From positions 124,001-188,000 of the forward strand of contig WSUB01000051.1 in NCBI GenBank assembly GCA_019633425.1: a stretch of 64,000 nucleotides of DNA, written 5' to 3'. Under the pieces are notes generated by a model that was given only the letters and a program-made list of their open reading frames with translations, was not told the DNA's origin and searched no databases. Below, piece by piece: positions 1 through 10,487 of this stretch. This DNA comes from Tulasnella sp. 424 (Eukaryota > Basidiomycota > Agaricomycetes > Cantharellales > Tulasnellaceae). The position numbers and the translations under genes were made by a program. The number at the start of each line of letters is the position of its first letter. Positions within the stretch are counted from its first letter, which is position 1.

Positions 1-117
1 GACATGGGCGGGTCGAGAGAGGAGCGCTGGCAAGCTCTGTTGCGGCTGGTTGGCGACTGTGAAATGAGTGTCGTCATTATGGGTCGACGTTGTTGGGGCT
101 TCCTTTAGAGCGTCTCC
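1..117 (-). CDS. N-terminal end of a second ENA-type P-type ATPase, cut by the window edge
   Basis: Read on the minus strand, this stretch matches the start of the complete ATPase gene near 4877-4995. The shared in-frame sequence includes [17 protein letters not shown], which leads straight into the first conserved ATPase segment in the complete copy. Several differences between the copies fall at third codon positions in this frame, so it looks coding in both. The rest of the gene would lie left of base 1. No ATG is visible in this frame in either copy, so the true start is unresolved. Identity as a second ATPase copy is inferred from the duplication; only about 39 codons are visible. Confidence 0.6.
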
Positions 118-559
118 CTTTTGGGTTGGGAGACGATGAGGTAATGGGTTCTAGGAAAAGAGTACGCTGTCTGAGAGGAGCTCAGACGAGGGGGGAAGGG
201 GAAGGAGGATAAGAAAAACCACTGGGAAATGCGGACACGCGGAATTTATCATGGCACTCCATGTGAATGGGTCCCACAATTAGCAACATAATCGATGGTG
301 GACCCCACACTTTCAACTGGCAGTCACATCTTATCACATTCAACATCGTGTTCCCTACAGGCCTTGGGCTTCTTGGCCGTGTACGCCGGGGGAAAATTGT
401 CAGTCTAAATAGTAATTATTACGGTAAAGTCAAAGGGAGGAGAACGGATGTCGATGCCAAGAACCCAATATTGACATATGGTAGCCACACACGTTTGCGA
501 ACAGCACTCGATGTTTTACTTAACAACACACCTCGTGACGCGAAAAACTTTCTTGGACT
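118..559. other. Intergenic region upstream of the left ATPase copy
   Basis: This stretch lies between the N-terminal end of the left ATPase copy and the truncated neighbour fragment. It is the diverged counterpart of 4996-5509. A purine-rich tract at about 190-215 reads as CT-rich on the minus strand, common in fungal 5' regions. No convincing gene or TATA box was found. Confidence 0.5.
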
Positions 560-800
560 CTAATCCTCGAGCTCCGGATGTGATGTAAGAGGATTCCGAC
601 GGCCGCTTAGACCGCCCGTTCTGCTCCGGAACTCAACCTTTGGTGAGTCTCGCGCTGCGCTGGACCGGTCGAGGCCGAACGATTTTCGCCTGACATTTCG
701 TGACGGCAAGTCTTCCACGATTGGAGGACTAGCGAGTGATGCTTGATGATGACTATCTGTATAGATCAGGTCGCCCAAGTCCACGAGCTGATCAACGGCG
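560..800 (-). pseudogene. Truncated C-terminal copy of the serine-rich gene at 5510-6907
   Basis: The minus-strand translation shares AVDQLxDLGxLI and SLASPPIxEDLxSR with the C-terminus of the complete gene, and its last residues (NPLTSHPELED) match SPLTSNSELDD. Between these blocks the reading frame differs through a short indel that is later compensated. Homology stops abruptly near base 800 and no N-terminal part is present. It is therefore a remnant carried in by the ATPase tandem duplication. The open frame continues to about 916, but beyond 800 it has no counterpart in the parent gene. Confidence 0.75.
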
Positions 801-1053
801 CCTCGAGGGTCCGTTTGAAGAGTTGGCTTTGTGCTGGTGGTGGGTGGTGTCTGGCTTGGCCAGGATTTGTCGCTAACGCCGTGTAGCGCCGAAACTAGAA
901 CTTTGATCCGGGACACTCCAAAGCCGACTCGCGGAATAGGCCGTTTGTTTTTGCAATCCAGAGTAAGTATATACAGGCAGAAATATACGTAACACCAAAG
1001 GACTTGACTTTCGAATGTCTAAGCCGAAAACACGTATGCAACAAATCAAATTT

Positions 1054-4000
1054 CTAATTTTTCTTGTTCTTCGCCGCCCTCTTCTCCTCGATCGTATCCA
1101 TGGCCATGGTCGTGTATCGCGAGAATGCGCCAGTCTCTAGATCGGCTTCGGGATCCTGCGCGTAGTCGTCCTTGAGGTAATGCCGGATGTAAATCCGTTT
1201 CCCCCATTTCCATAACTCGACCCCAAGGAAGAAGAGCAATGCTTCGACGAAGACGATACCCCACTCCCATGAGATCCCAGAGTGATTGAAGACTATGGGA
1301 AAGACGTTCTATTAGCTTCTGGATTCTCAAAAACAGCTGCAATGTTGCCTTGACAGCCTACCTTTGGTGTCGAGCGTTGGAATGTAGAGGATAGGGAAGA
1401 TGGTGACGAAGCCAGCCATCACGGACCAGAAAAGGAAGCGATTATACCAAACATCGTACATCCATTGTGTGAGATACTTAGTGCTTCCTGGTTTCATACT
1501 AGAGAACCCAACGACGAATCGGTCAGCTGCGTGGGGAGGGGTTATGGTAAAGCATGAAACCTCACCGGAAGAAAGAGCGTCGAAGGTCAATCATTTCCCA
1601 AGCCAAGAACAGGGCGAACCACGTCAGGCAAGTAAACGTGGTTGCACGAGCTCTGAAGACCGTCTCACAAGACGGGTTGTACTCGTTGTTACACCCGATG
1701 CCGAGGTCTCCGGAACCCCACCCGTACATGACCAACACGAAGCTAGCCAGACAAAGAGTGCTCATCCAGAGCCCATACACCACCATGTCCAGGAGGATTT
1801 CGTTCGTGAAGACACCTCGATGACGGTCGTGAGGTGGTCTGACCATGATGTCGGGGGTTGCCTGGACCAAACCCAAGCCCATGTCGGGGAGGCCGGACGT
1901 GATCAGGATGATCCACTGGAAGTCGTGTGCAGAGGTTAGGTAAAGCCGAAAAAGCCTAGTGAGGACAACGTACCAGAATTTCAACGGGTGCGAGCGGGAA
2001 CACAGACAAGCCGCTCTGGTCCTTGAATGCAAGGCCAATGAGCAGGGTGCAAGCTTGGGCAATGTTCTCCGCCAGGACGTGGAGAACGAATTTCTTGATA
2101 TTATCGAACATCCTAAACGAAATTAGGTTCCTTTATCGAGGGCCAAGAGGTGGCTTCAGCTTCACTCACCTTCTGCCTTCCTCGATCGCGTTGAGGATTG
2201 ACGCAAAATTATCATCCGTCAATACGATATCCGCCGCGTCCTTCGCAACATCAGATCCGCTGCCCATAGCAATACCCACGTCGGCTTGCTTCAAGCTGGG
2301 AGAGTCGTTCACGCCGTCTCCAGTCATGGCGACGAAGCAATTCCGTCGATGCAGGGCTTCAACCATCCGAACCTTGGTCTGTGGGGCGCATCGAGCCACT
2401 ACGAGAGGCAGGACTGGAAGCTCATCAACCTGGCCGTCCGTAAGCTGGTCGAACTCTGCAGCAGTCATGACGACGGCTTTGGTGATGTGGGGCGGGACTT
2501 TGTAGAGGGCCTTGGGAATGATACCGACTTGCTGCGCGATGGCTTGGGCCGTCGCCTTGTGGTCGCCAGTGAGCATGTGAACCGTAATACCGGCTTGTTG
2601 GCATTTCTTGACAGATTCTACAACGAGCTAAGGTGAGACAGTAATCAAGAGAGATGATTCGGACACATACGATAGCTTTCCACGCGAGGTGGGTCATATA
2701 GCCCGATCAATCCAAGGAACGTCAGTCCGTTCTCAACGTTTTCTCGAGGATAACCTCTCCATTCCATGACGTCCTCGGTCCACTCTCGGGAAGCGAGGGC
2801 AAGGACACGAAGCCCATCCGTTGCTAAGGCTTCCATGTTCGCGAGGATGCCGTCCTTTCGTTCGTCGGTGATCGCAACGTCGCCCTCTCGAGTCCGCATA
2901 TTGACACAGGCGTCCAAGACACGTTCGACGGCTCCTTTCATGAACACCATCTGAGAGGTCGATCCATCGGCGAATGCACGGTGTTTGAATACAACCGCCA
3001 TTCGTTTGACGCCCGAATCGAAGGGGAACTCGGCCTGAAGGTGCCATTGAGCCTCAGTGTCGTTCAGAGGGGCCTCTTCTTCGTTCGGTGTGCCACCACT
3101 AGACTCGGTTCTTGACGCCGGAGCCATGAGCTTAAGCCTCCCGAAGTTGAATCGAGTTACGAAGACTTGGATACCGATCTCGGTTGGGTCACCGCGGCAA
3201 GTCCACACACCGTTCTTTCCGCCGTGGACCGTAGCAAGGTTGCAGAGCGAGCCGATAAGAAGAAAGGACTTGACAGCAGGATTGGGGATATGCTGGCCCA
3301 AGTCCTCGATTTCCACGGGCTTTGCGTCGTCTGGGATCTCGTCGGCTGCGTGATCGGCGGTTTCAGCCGGGGATGCTGGCGAGTATATCAGCTTGCCGAT
3401 CGTCGGGTTAGTGGGATTACTGATGTCGTCGACTGTGAAGGTGCCGTAGGCGGGGATGTAGGCTTGTTTAGCCACCATCTTGCCCTGGGTAAGGGTACCC
3501 GTCTTGTCAGAGCATATATTCGTAACCGCTCCGAGACTCTCCAGGGCGTTCATGTTCCGGACGATGACATTCCTTTGGACCATTCGCTTCGTTCCTGAGG
3601 ATTTATCGACCGTTGAGAAATCAGGTCGCTAGGCTAAACAGCGGCCGGTTAAAACGTACCCATGCTCATAGTAATTGTCAACACTACAACCAAACTGGCA
3701 GGTATCATACTGAGACCGGTGGCGACGGCGTAAATGATGACGTCCGAGTTGTTTGTAAACTTGTTGGCAGCCAACACGACAATCGCAAACAAGACGGCGA
3801 CGCCAAATAGGACCAGAGCAAGCATGGATAACTTCCTTTGAAGGGGTGTGCCGACATTGAGACCTAGGAATCTAAAGATGGTATCTTTGACGGTCCCAGC
3901 GGCAGCTCGGATGTAAGCGCCCCAAGTAATCTTGCCGCTTTCCTTTGGGATGGGTCGCCGAATCCGAGAGTTCTTGCCTTTCAAAGACTGAGCGATCCGA

Positions 4001-4995
4001 CCGATTTCGGTGTTCATACCGGTTGCATAAACATATCCTAAAGGTACAACGAATCAGCAAAGAGGACCTATCTGAGCGTAAGTGATGCAACCAATACCTT
4101 TCGCTCGGCCTTTAGTCACCGTTGCGCTCGAATAAGCCAAGTTCAAACGATCTCCAACCCCGATGTTTTGGTCTTCGGTGTACACCGTTTCTGCCTCTTT
4201 CGCAACGGGAAGCGACTCTCCCTAAGGGATAAGATCAGGCACGTCGCCTAAAGGTAACGGAAAAGAAGGGAAGGTAGCATACGGTTAAAAGAGCCTCATC
4301 TGTTTCGAAGTTCATGCATTCAATAAGTCGTATATCCGCTGGAATAGTATCACCAACTCGAAGCTCGACGACATCGCCCTATTAAAATGGCAAGTTATTA
4401 AGAGGGGGAATGGCTATGGAACACAAGCACATACTGGTGCAATTTCAGCTGTAGGAACAACCTTGGTATGACTAGCCCGGATAACACTGGCCGTCGGGGA
4501 CGAAAGAGTCCGCAGTGAGTCCATCGTTTTCTCGGCGGCATACTCTTGGAGGAAGCCGACGAAGATATTGATGGCGACCACTGCCGCGATGACAGCGCTG
4601 GATATCCAAGACTTGATGGCAAAGGAGACGGCCATAGCTAGGATCAAAACCTAAATACACCAGCTTGTCAGCAACTTGTAGGAAATTGGCTAGCCATTGG
4701 GACCTACCAGCATCATCGCGTTCACTATTTGTTTTATAAAAATGCGGAGGGCCCCCGTCCCTCCCCCGCCATCGAGCTCGTTCCTTCCATATCGTTGAAC
4801 TCGGTCTGCAGCTTCCTCATCTGAGAGACCTTCTGAGCTCGTACGAAGGTCTTTGGCCAGTTGATGAGCAGTGAGGACATGGGCGGGTCGAGAGAGGAGC
4901 GCTGGCAGGCTCTGTTGCGGCTGGTTGGGGACTGTGCTGCGAGTTTCGCCATTACTGTGCGTTGACGTGATTGAGACTTTCTTTGAGACGTCTCC
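1054..4995 (-). CDS. ENA-type (type IID) P-type cation-transporting ATPase
   Basis: Predicted plasma- or endomembrane ATP-driven Na+/K+ efflux pump. In order on the minus strand: N-terminal cation-ATPase segment ([17 protein letters not shown], about 4745-4800); transmembrane segment with [12 protein letters not shown] (about 4510-4560); actuator domain GDTIPADIR and GESLPVAKE (about 4190-4370); transmembrane part with GLSMIPASL (about 3690); phosphorylation site [12 protein letters not shown] (about 3500); hinge [10 protein letters not shown] (about 2300); C-terminal transmembrane helices; stop at 1054-1056. IPASLV fits ENA/PMR-type monovalent pumps. About ten exons separated by short introns; total length near 1000 codons is normal for the family. 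The first exon is open and similar in the duplicate copy but has no in-frame ATG, so the 5' boundary is approximate and a short upstream exon is likely. It sits in a tandem duplication with the left-edge copy. Ion specificity is by family only. Confidence 0.9.
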
Positions 4996-5757
4996 CTCTT
5001 GCGCTGGGAGACGGATAGTTGAAGGATTTTAGAGGAAGTGTACGCTGTCTGAGAGCGGCTCAGATGGTGAAGGGAGAGGGAGAAGTGCAAAGAAAAATGC
5101 CAGGAAACGCATGCACCACCACAGATTTATATCATCATGCGAAGGATCCAGCTTGTAAGCGCGCTCCAGATATATGATGCAATCGACGAATCACTGATGG
5201 GCGACAAACCCCACAACGTGAACTGGAAAGCCACATCGTGCAGCCACATTCGGAGAGCTAGCCGCTTCCATTCCCACGTCCATGCGGCTTTAAGTCTTGG
5301 ACTTCTTGGCCGTGTCCGCCGAGCAGGGGATTAAGTCTAAATGATCATTATTGGTAGATTACGGTAAAGTCAAGAGAAAGATAAGGAAACACAAGAGAGT
5401 GGATACAGATGCCAAGGTCCAAATATTAAAACAAGAACGTATGGTAGCCACACACGTTTGAGAAAAGCAACGACAACACGTCTCGCAACGTGAAAAACTC
5501 TCTTCAACTCTAATCGTCGAGCTCCGAATTTGATGTAAGAGGACTGCGGCGCTTAGACCGCCCGTTCTGCTCCGCGACCCATCCTTCGGTGAGTCTTGCA
5601 CTGCGCCGGACCGGTCGAGGCTGAACGATCGCGCTCTCCATCCGCCTAATATCTCGTGAAGACAAATCCTCCAAGATTGGAGGACTAGCCAGAGATGTTT
5701 GGTGAGGGCCAGGCGCATGGATCAGGTGGCCCAAGTCCGCGAGCTGATCAACGGCGG
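4877..5757. repeat. Right copy of the ATPase/neighbour duplication (partner 1-800)
   Basis: Covers the ATPase 5' end, the intergenic region and the last part of the serine-rich gene. Because the serine-rich gene is complete here and truncated at 560-800, this side keeps the ancestral arrangement. The left side contains the new junction. Confidence 0.85.
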
Positions 5758-6907
5758 GGTCCATTCCGTACTGGGCGTGAACATTGGCGATCGCGGGTGG
5801 TAGCGAGCCTCGACGAGCTGCATAGTAATCCGACGCTGTGAATGGGCTGAACACCGCAGATTGGGCTTCAAGTGAGGAAGCTGAGGCTTTGCGACCCGCC
5901 GGTCCAGCGCTTGATCCGTTGTAAGTCGCTCCGGCGGCAAGACTTCCACTCCTGACCCTCCCCAAGTTCTCGCTAGATGTTCGAGAATGAGTCGGAGAAG
6001 CGAAGTTCGTCCAGCCTTGGCCGTCTCCGTAGGATGTCCCAGGGGCCCAAGATTGTGCGCTGAGGGGTGCGGTAGGGGACCAGATGGCTTGATCGTCAGG
6101 CTTTGTGTCCAACCGCTGAGTGGACATGCGTCGCTGCGCTGCCTCCCAAGCCGCCAATGCAAGGGAATGACGGCGCGAATACAAAGGATTTCCTTCCGAG
6201 GCCTGAGCTCCGGGAGAACCGGCGATGGACGCGGCTCTGGAATGGCCACCGTTGCTGCTGCAAGGCGAGCGAGGTGTGAGGGGGCAGTACCGGGTTGGAC
6301 TGAAGACCGCTGCGTTCGCATTCAATGACGAGCTTCGAGAATGACTAGAGTGAGGAGAGGATGCGCGGCCATCATCAGAGCCCGAGGGGCTGGGCGTAAA
6401 AGGAGGCGCCAACAAGTTCCTCTGAGCAGGCCCAGCTGATGGGGAACCCTCTCTGACGAAGGGGTTCAACGGCGGTGGGGCCTTTGAGCGGTAGCTCGGC
6501 GAAGAAGGTGACGATGTTGGGAACTTCCAGTTTGAAAGGTCATAACTGGACCCGAGAGTTGCAGCGACGGCAGACTCGTCATAGACGTCCACCTTGGGAG
6601 ACTCGCCAATCCAACCATCATCCGGGCCCGCCTTTCCCTGCTGCCGAGCTGCCTCCTGAGCAGCGGCTTCTCGTTCTTCGGCGCGCCTCATCTTTCGTCG
6701 GCCTCGAGAGTTGAGTTCGCCTGCAGGGGTTTTCTTGGAATGGTATACTTTGCCGTTCCGAATGACGGTGATGACCGCTGGGTCCGAACCTTGGCGTGCA
6801 TGATCGGCCTGGCTAGAGTTGCTAGGTGTTGCCGAGACCTTTCGAGTCTGAGACGACGAGTGCGAGGTGGCTTGAGCGTAGCTTGACCGCCTGCTCGAAG
6901 ACGACAT
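5510..6907 (-). CDS. Serine/proline-rich protein of unknown function
   Basis: Single-exon frame of 465 codons with an ATG at 6907 (MSSSSRRSSYAQ) and a stop at 5510. The product is dominated by Ser, Pro, Ala and Gly and is probably largely disordered. The most ordered-looking part is near residues 45-130: VITVIRNGKVYHSKKTPAG, a basic RGRRKMRRAEEREAAAQEA stretch that may be helical, then DDGWIGESPKVDVYDE. Repeated S/T-P and R-x-x-S sites suggest it could be a kinase substrate. I recognise no catalytic domain. The 3' end is duplicated as a fragment at 560-800. The long uninterrupted frame and defined ends make it a real gene; function unknown. Confidence 0.8.
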   Translation of the reverse strand: MSSSSRRSSYAQATSHSSSQTRKVSATPSNSSQADHARQGSDPAVITVIRNGKVYHSKKTPAGELNSRGRRKMRRAEEREAAAQEAARQQGKAGPDDGWIGESPKVDVYDESAVAATLGSSYDLSNWKFPTSSPSSPSYRSKAPPPLNPFVREGSPSAGPAQRNLLAPPFTPSPSGSDDGRASSPHSSHSRSSSLNANAAVFSPTRYCPLTPRSPCSSNGGHSRAASIAGSPGAQASEGNPLYSRRHSLALAAWEAAQRRMSTQRLDTKPDDQAIWSPTAPLSAQSWAPGTSYGDGQGWTNFASPTHSRTSSENLGRVRSGSLAAGATYNGSSAGPAGRKASASSLEAQSAVFSPFTASDYYAARRGSLPPAIANVHAQYGMDPAVDQLADLGHLIHAPGPHQTSLASPPILEDLSSRDIRRMESAIVQPRPVRRSARLTEGWVAEQNGRSKRRSPLTSNSELDD

Positions 6908-7669
6908 GGATGATGTGAGGAGTGTTGGATGGAGAGGAGAGGATGAAAAAAGGAGACGATGTAAAGGAAAGTGAGATGTGAGAGTAAGATAAGTAGCTCT
7001 AGAGTAAAGGATGGGACGAGACCGGCTCGGAAGTGAAGTGCGCTGTGGTGGACCTTGCTTGAAAGGGTATGAAAGCGAGGTGTTGGCCGAACGGAGGACC
7101 TCGCTGCCAGTCGCTCATTATATACGTTTCAATACATCCGCTTCGGAATAATGGCTGAATAGGAATGTGAGCAAGTTCATCAGGCAAACCAAGGACAGAG
7201 CCGAGAGCCATTCTGCCAGGACAAAGTAGTCGGGAGGGGGACTGAGCGAAAGACTAATGTGGACAACACGTGGTAAACAAGACCTCGCACATTCGGTCCC
7301 TGGCTACCATCACAATCCACACCACCCTGCCCCCAGCTCAGACTCGTTTCCAGCCGCAGATGCTCTTAGAGAGAAAAGGACCACCTATAGTACAATTTTG
7401 TAAAGAACAACGCATTATCCAGGGTTGAAACAAGCTGTCCATATGGAAGTGTTCGATTTGCCAATGACGGCTACAAACAAACCTCGAAGCGAATGAACGA
7501 TGGAGTACACGGTTCGAAATGTTTCGATGGAAGTCACAAACACACAAAACGACCGAGTAAAGGAAACAGAAATAAGAATAAGTACACCTGGAGATCGGTA
7601 AATGTCAGTATCCTGCATCTTTTGGAACGCAAGAATGAGCCACACGTACCAGATAGGGAAAACATACCA
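6908..7669. other. Intergenic region between the serine-rich gene and the H1-kinase gene
   Basis: Both flanking genes read leftward, so this holds the 3' end of the kinase transcript and the 5' region of the serine-rich gene. A purine-rich stretch at 6915-6975, just upstream of the 6907 start, reads as CT-rich on the coding strand. The short open frames here show no recognisable protein features. Confidence 0.5.
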
Positions 7670-10007
7670 TCAGACTCTAATCACATTGCGGTTACATTCG
7701 GGGCAGTCACATATGCGGTCGCGCGCGACGGGGGCCGGGGCAGCCGGAGCAATGGCCCAAGCGTACTTTGGCGGATTGGCGTATTGTTGCCACAACGCTC
7801 TGAAGGTATCGCGCCACCGTTTATAATCCGGTTTTTCATCGTAGTCGAGGCGCTGGGAGTACATCAAAAAGTCTCCAAAGGAGGCAGGAAGCCACTGGCA
7901 GAGGACCGTGATAGGAGTGGTCTCCTTGATAGTCCGCGTCTCTTCCCATATATCAGCGTCCTTGTTGATCCCTTGCCAAGGAAGCCTTCCTTTTGCGAGG
8001 TAGATCATACAATAGGCGAGGGCCTCCAGGTCATCCCGGCGCGAAGGCTCGCGCCCTCTGTGGACGTTTAGGCCACAGTATCTGGGGGTGCCCAGACTCC
8101 CCTTGCCGTTGCGTTGGGGGATGTGTCGGGAGGTTTGTGGATCGATATATCGTTTGCAGAAACCGAAGTCGATGAGGAACCAGTCCTTCGACCTGGAAGC
8201 GTCCCCAGTAATGAAATTGTCAGGCTTGATATCCCGATGAACCCATCCTCTTCCGTGAAGCTCCTCGAGACGCCTCAGCTGCATAATGTGACCGTCAGCA
8301 TGAAAGGCAACGTAGATCTGGCCAAATCGTCTCACCGCGCATATGCCGAAATTGAGGACGTGAGCAACCGGTAACTTGCCTTCTTGAGGGTCGTGTTTCC
8401 ACCTCATGCTTTCCGCGCTCTGCCCAAGCATCTCCATGCCCAGGAAACGATAAACTCCGTTGTCAAATAGGAACTGCTTGTTGGGGAAGTTGGGCTCGCT
8501 CGACATGGCATCGAAGACTTTTGCTTCTATTTCCAGGAGCGGCAGGTCGCATTTCAAGTATTCAACTTTGACGGCAACTTGTAACCCAAAGTTGGAGTCG
8601 CCGTTGCCTATTGCCATCCAAACATCGCCTGCTCGCAGTATGAGCAAGATGTTTTGGCTTAAGTGAAGGTACTCATTCCCCTTACCAAAACCGCCTGCGC
8701 CGAGTTTGCGTTGGAGTTTCCATTTTTCTTCGTTACGAGCCCCGATGAGCATTCCAGGAGCAAGCTAAATTGCTTGTAAGAGCACGTTCCAGACCAGTAG
8801 CAGAGCATGAAGGGCGTACCGGAGGTGGTGCTGCCTTTGGTGTTCCTCTCCGACGGATGATGGAGACTGTTTGCTCTTTCGTAGCCTTCGTGGCACGTTT
8901 CATTGCAGGCTTTTTTGCATTCAAACGTGCGGGAGATTTTCCGACGGCTGCATGTTTCCCAACGAGCAACAGAGGTTTCACTGGTTGTGGAGGGAGCCCG
9001 CCAGCATTCTAGGGTGTATTCATGAAGGTTAGCGGGAATAAACTTCTGAGAACCAAAGACCAATGGCACCTTTGGATCGACCTTCTCGACCTTAAGTGCT
9101 CGAACCACGTTAGGGGAGAGCGGTCGAAGTGGTGAGTGTCGAGCAAGTTTGTGTACGACGCCTTTGTTCAACACTAATCGAGGACTAGCAACGTTCTAGA
9201 AAGTCCATGGATCAGTGATTCCGTGGTATGACGTCAGAAATAGCCTCCCTAAAAGCTTACCTCTTTATTGAGGTCCAGGGAGATCTGTTGCGTCTTCCGG
9301 GGTGTAGCCTTGGGGTAGTTGGTACCTAAAGCTTTCGACTTGAAGGGAGGAATGACAACCTCCACCTGGCGATACACTGTTCCCTTTGCCTTAACAGTGA
9401 CTTTGGCGTCGCGAGCAGGCTCGGCCTTGAGTGGTGGAGGAGCTGGCGCCGGGGGTTTAGGCCCTGCCAGCTTTACCCTTCCGTTTAGACCTGGAGACTG
9501 GCGTCAATCACCAAAAACCTCCCCCAGAGAATTCATGAGACTTACCATTGGGCATGTCGAACACGCCATCATCTACACCATCCCTTAATGCTTTGCCGAT
9601 GTCCTTTGCAGTGTTTGCGTCTACTGTGATGTGGTATGTTGCTTGTATGTACCTGAACATTTGGAAACTCCCGTTAGCTCGTGTTTCTTTACCCCCCGTA
9701 AGTGAAGTTCGCACTTCTTGATAACTGGTCGGGAAACGCCTTGTGCTTCCCATGTGTGGTGTAATATGCAACTCCTACGACGCAGAGGAGGGAGAGAAGG
9801 GGTCAGAACAGCGTGTTGGAACGTGTTCCTTGGGGAGTCTCACTTGATCATGTCCAACATCGATGGAAGCTTGGAGGTTGCTTTTGCTTTCGCCTTGAGG
9901 GATCCATCTCGAGATCCTTTCCTGGAGGTCGGTTGAGTGTTCTTGATGTCAGCCTGGGACGTGAAATTTTCAGTATTATGTTGACTGGACGCTGGGGATC
10001 CATCCAT
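7670..10007 (-). CDS. Linker-histone H1 domain fused to a CK1-like protein kinase
   Basis: Nine exons can be joined in frame: 10007-9844, 9774-9715, 9652-9546, 9490-9261, 9195-9070, 9008-8820, 8764-8686, 8628-8336 and 8278-7670, about 618 residues. Exons 1-4 encode an H1/H15 globular domain: MLDMIKSCI, then QGVSRPVIKKYIQATYHI, then GKALRDGVDDGVFDMPNG and GRVKLAGPKPPAPAP, the usual fungal H1 pattern with a basic/proline tail. Exons 4-6 encode a Lys/Pro-rich linker (ARLNAKKPAMKRATKATK). Exons 7-9 encode a CK1-family kinase: LGAGGFGDVWMA glycine loop, VAVKVE lysine, WVHRDIKPDNF catalytic loop, LIDFGF, and the CK1 signature SRRDDLEALAY, ending with a Cys motif CDCPEC. The two 57-nt introns inside the kinase are in phase. 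If the 55-nt intron at 8765-8819 is not removed, the H1 half ends at 8733, overlapping the kinase ATG at 8752. The fusion is inferred from splice-site quality; a chromatin-associated kinase role is speculation. Confidence 0.75.
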
Positions 10008-10487
10008 ACTAGAGGAGCGGCCATTTTGTTGAATGATGAGGTATTCTGGGTGTGTGAAGAGATAGTGCTGATTTTCTAGCAATCCGGTTTGACGAAGGGG
10101 ATTATTCCTACGTGAGAAGGGTATATAGATGGGGCTTAGACGTGGCGAGCAGTATGGGGATGGAGGGAGCCTTGGTTGAACTCGAGTTTCGGAATGGACT
10201 GCTGTCTCTTCAACTTCCCAGCACGTGACAAGGGCCCCGTTCCTCTCACCAAGTAAGCGGATTGAGTGTCCAGACGAACTGCTCTCCCATTTCTATGCTT
10301 CGCCATTTAGTTCGGCTGTAAAAGCATGAGAGGGTTACTTGGTGACCTCTTATTTAACCAAACCGGGGGACGACAGTCCCGTTTTGGGGATCCCAACCGA
10401 AGGATCAGTGGCGGGGATGGCAAAATCGACCCAAACAATCTGATACAGGCACATAGAATGTATTCAAAACCTCGATGTAAAGTTATC
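10008..10487. other. Region between the H1-kinase start and the end of P450-1
   Basis: Contains the 5' region of the H1-kinase gene and the 3' flank of the first P450. The H1-kinase frame stays open upstream of its first ATG to about 10082 but starts there with TTG, so a short upstream exon cannot be excluded. Nothing else recognised. Confidence 0.45.

Larger units (their letters stand above)
1..800. repeat. Left copy of a diverged direct duplication (partner 4877-5757)
   Basis: The first 60 bases are nearly identical to 4877-4936 (two mismatches seen by eye). Similarity continues with indels through the intergenic region, including a shared TCTTGGCCGTGT-like block near 370 and 5304, and on into the 3' end of the serine-rich gene. 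It stops near 800 (left) and 5757 (right). The copies are in the same orientation with the complete ATPase between them, as expected for a tandem duplication of ATPase plus neighbour 3' end. Confidence 0.85.

Noticed and set aside
1400..1939. Plus-strand 179-codon frame
   Set aside because: Antisense shadow of the ATPase C-terminal exons.
4734..5090. Minus-strand frame starting at the ATG at 4952 (MAKLAAQ) as the ATPase N-terminus
   Set aside because: Its frame does not lead into the conserved [10 protein letters not shown] segment and there is no good intron to switch frames. The neighbouring frame is conserved in both copies.
8733..8981. Separate end of an H1 gene at 8733 with the kinase starting at 8752
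   Set aside because: The two coding regions would overlap on the same strand with no promoter, and a good 55-nt intron joins them in phase. The fusion model is preferred, though not proven.
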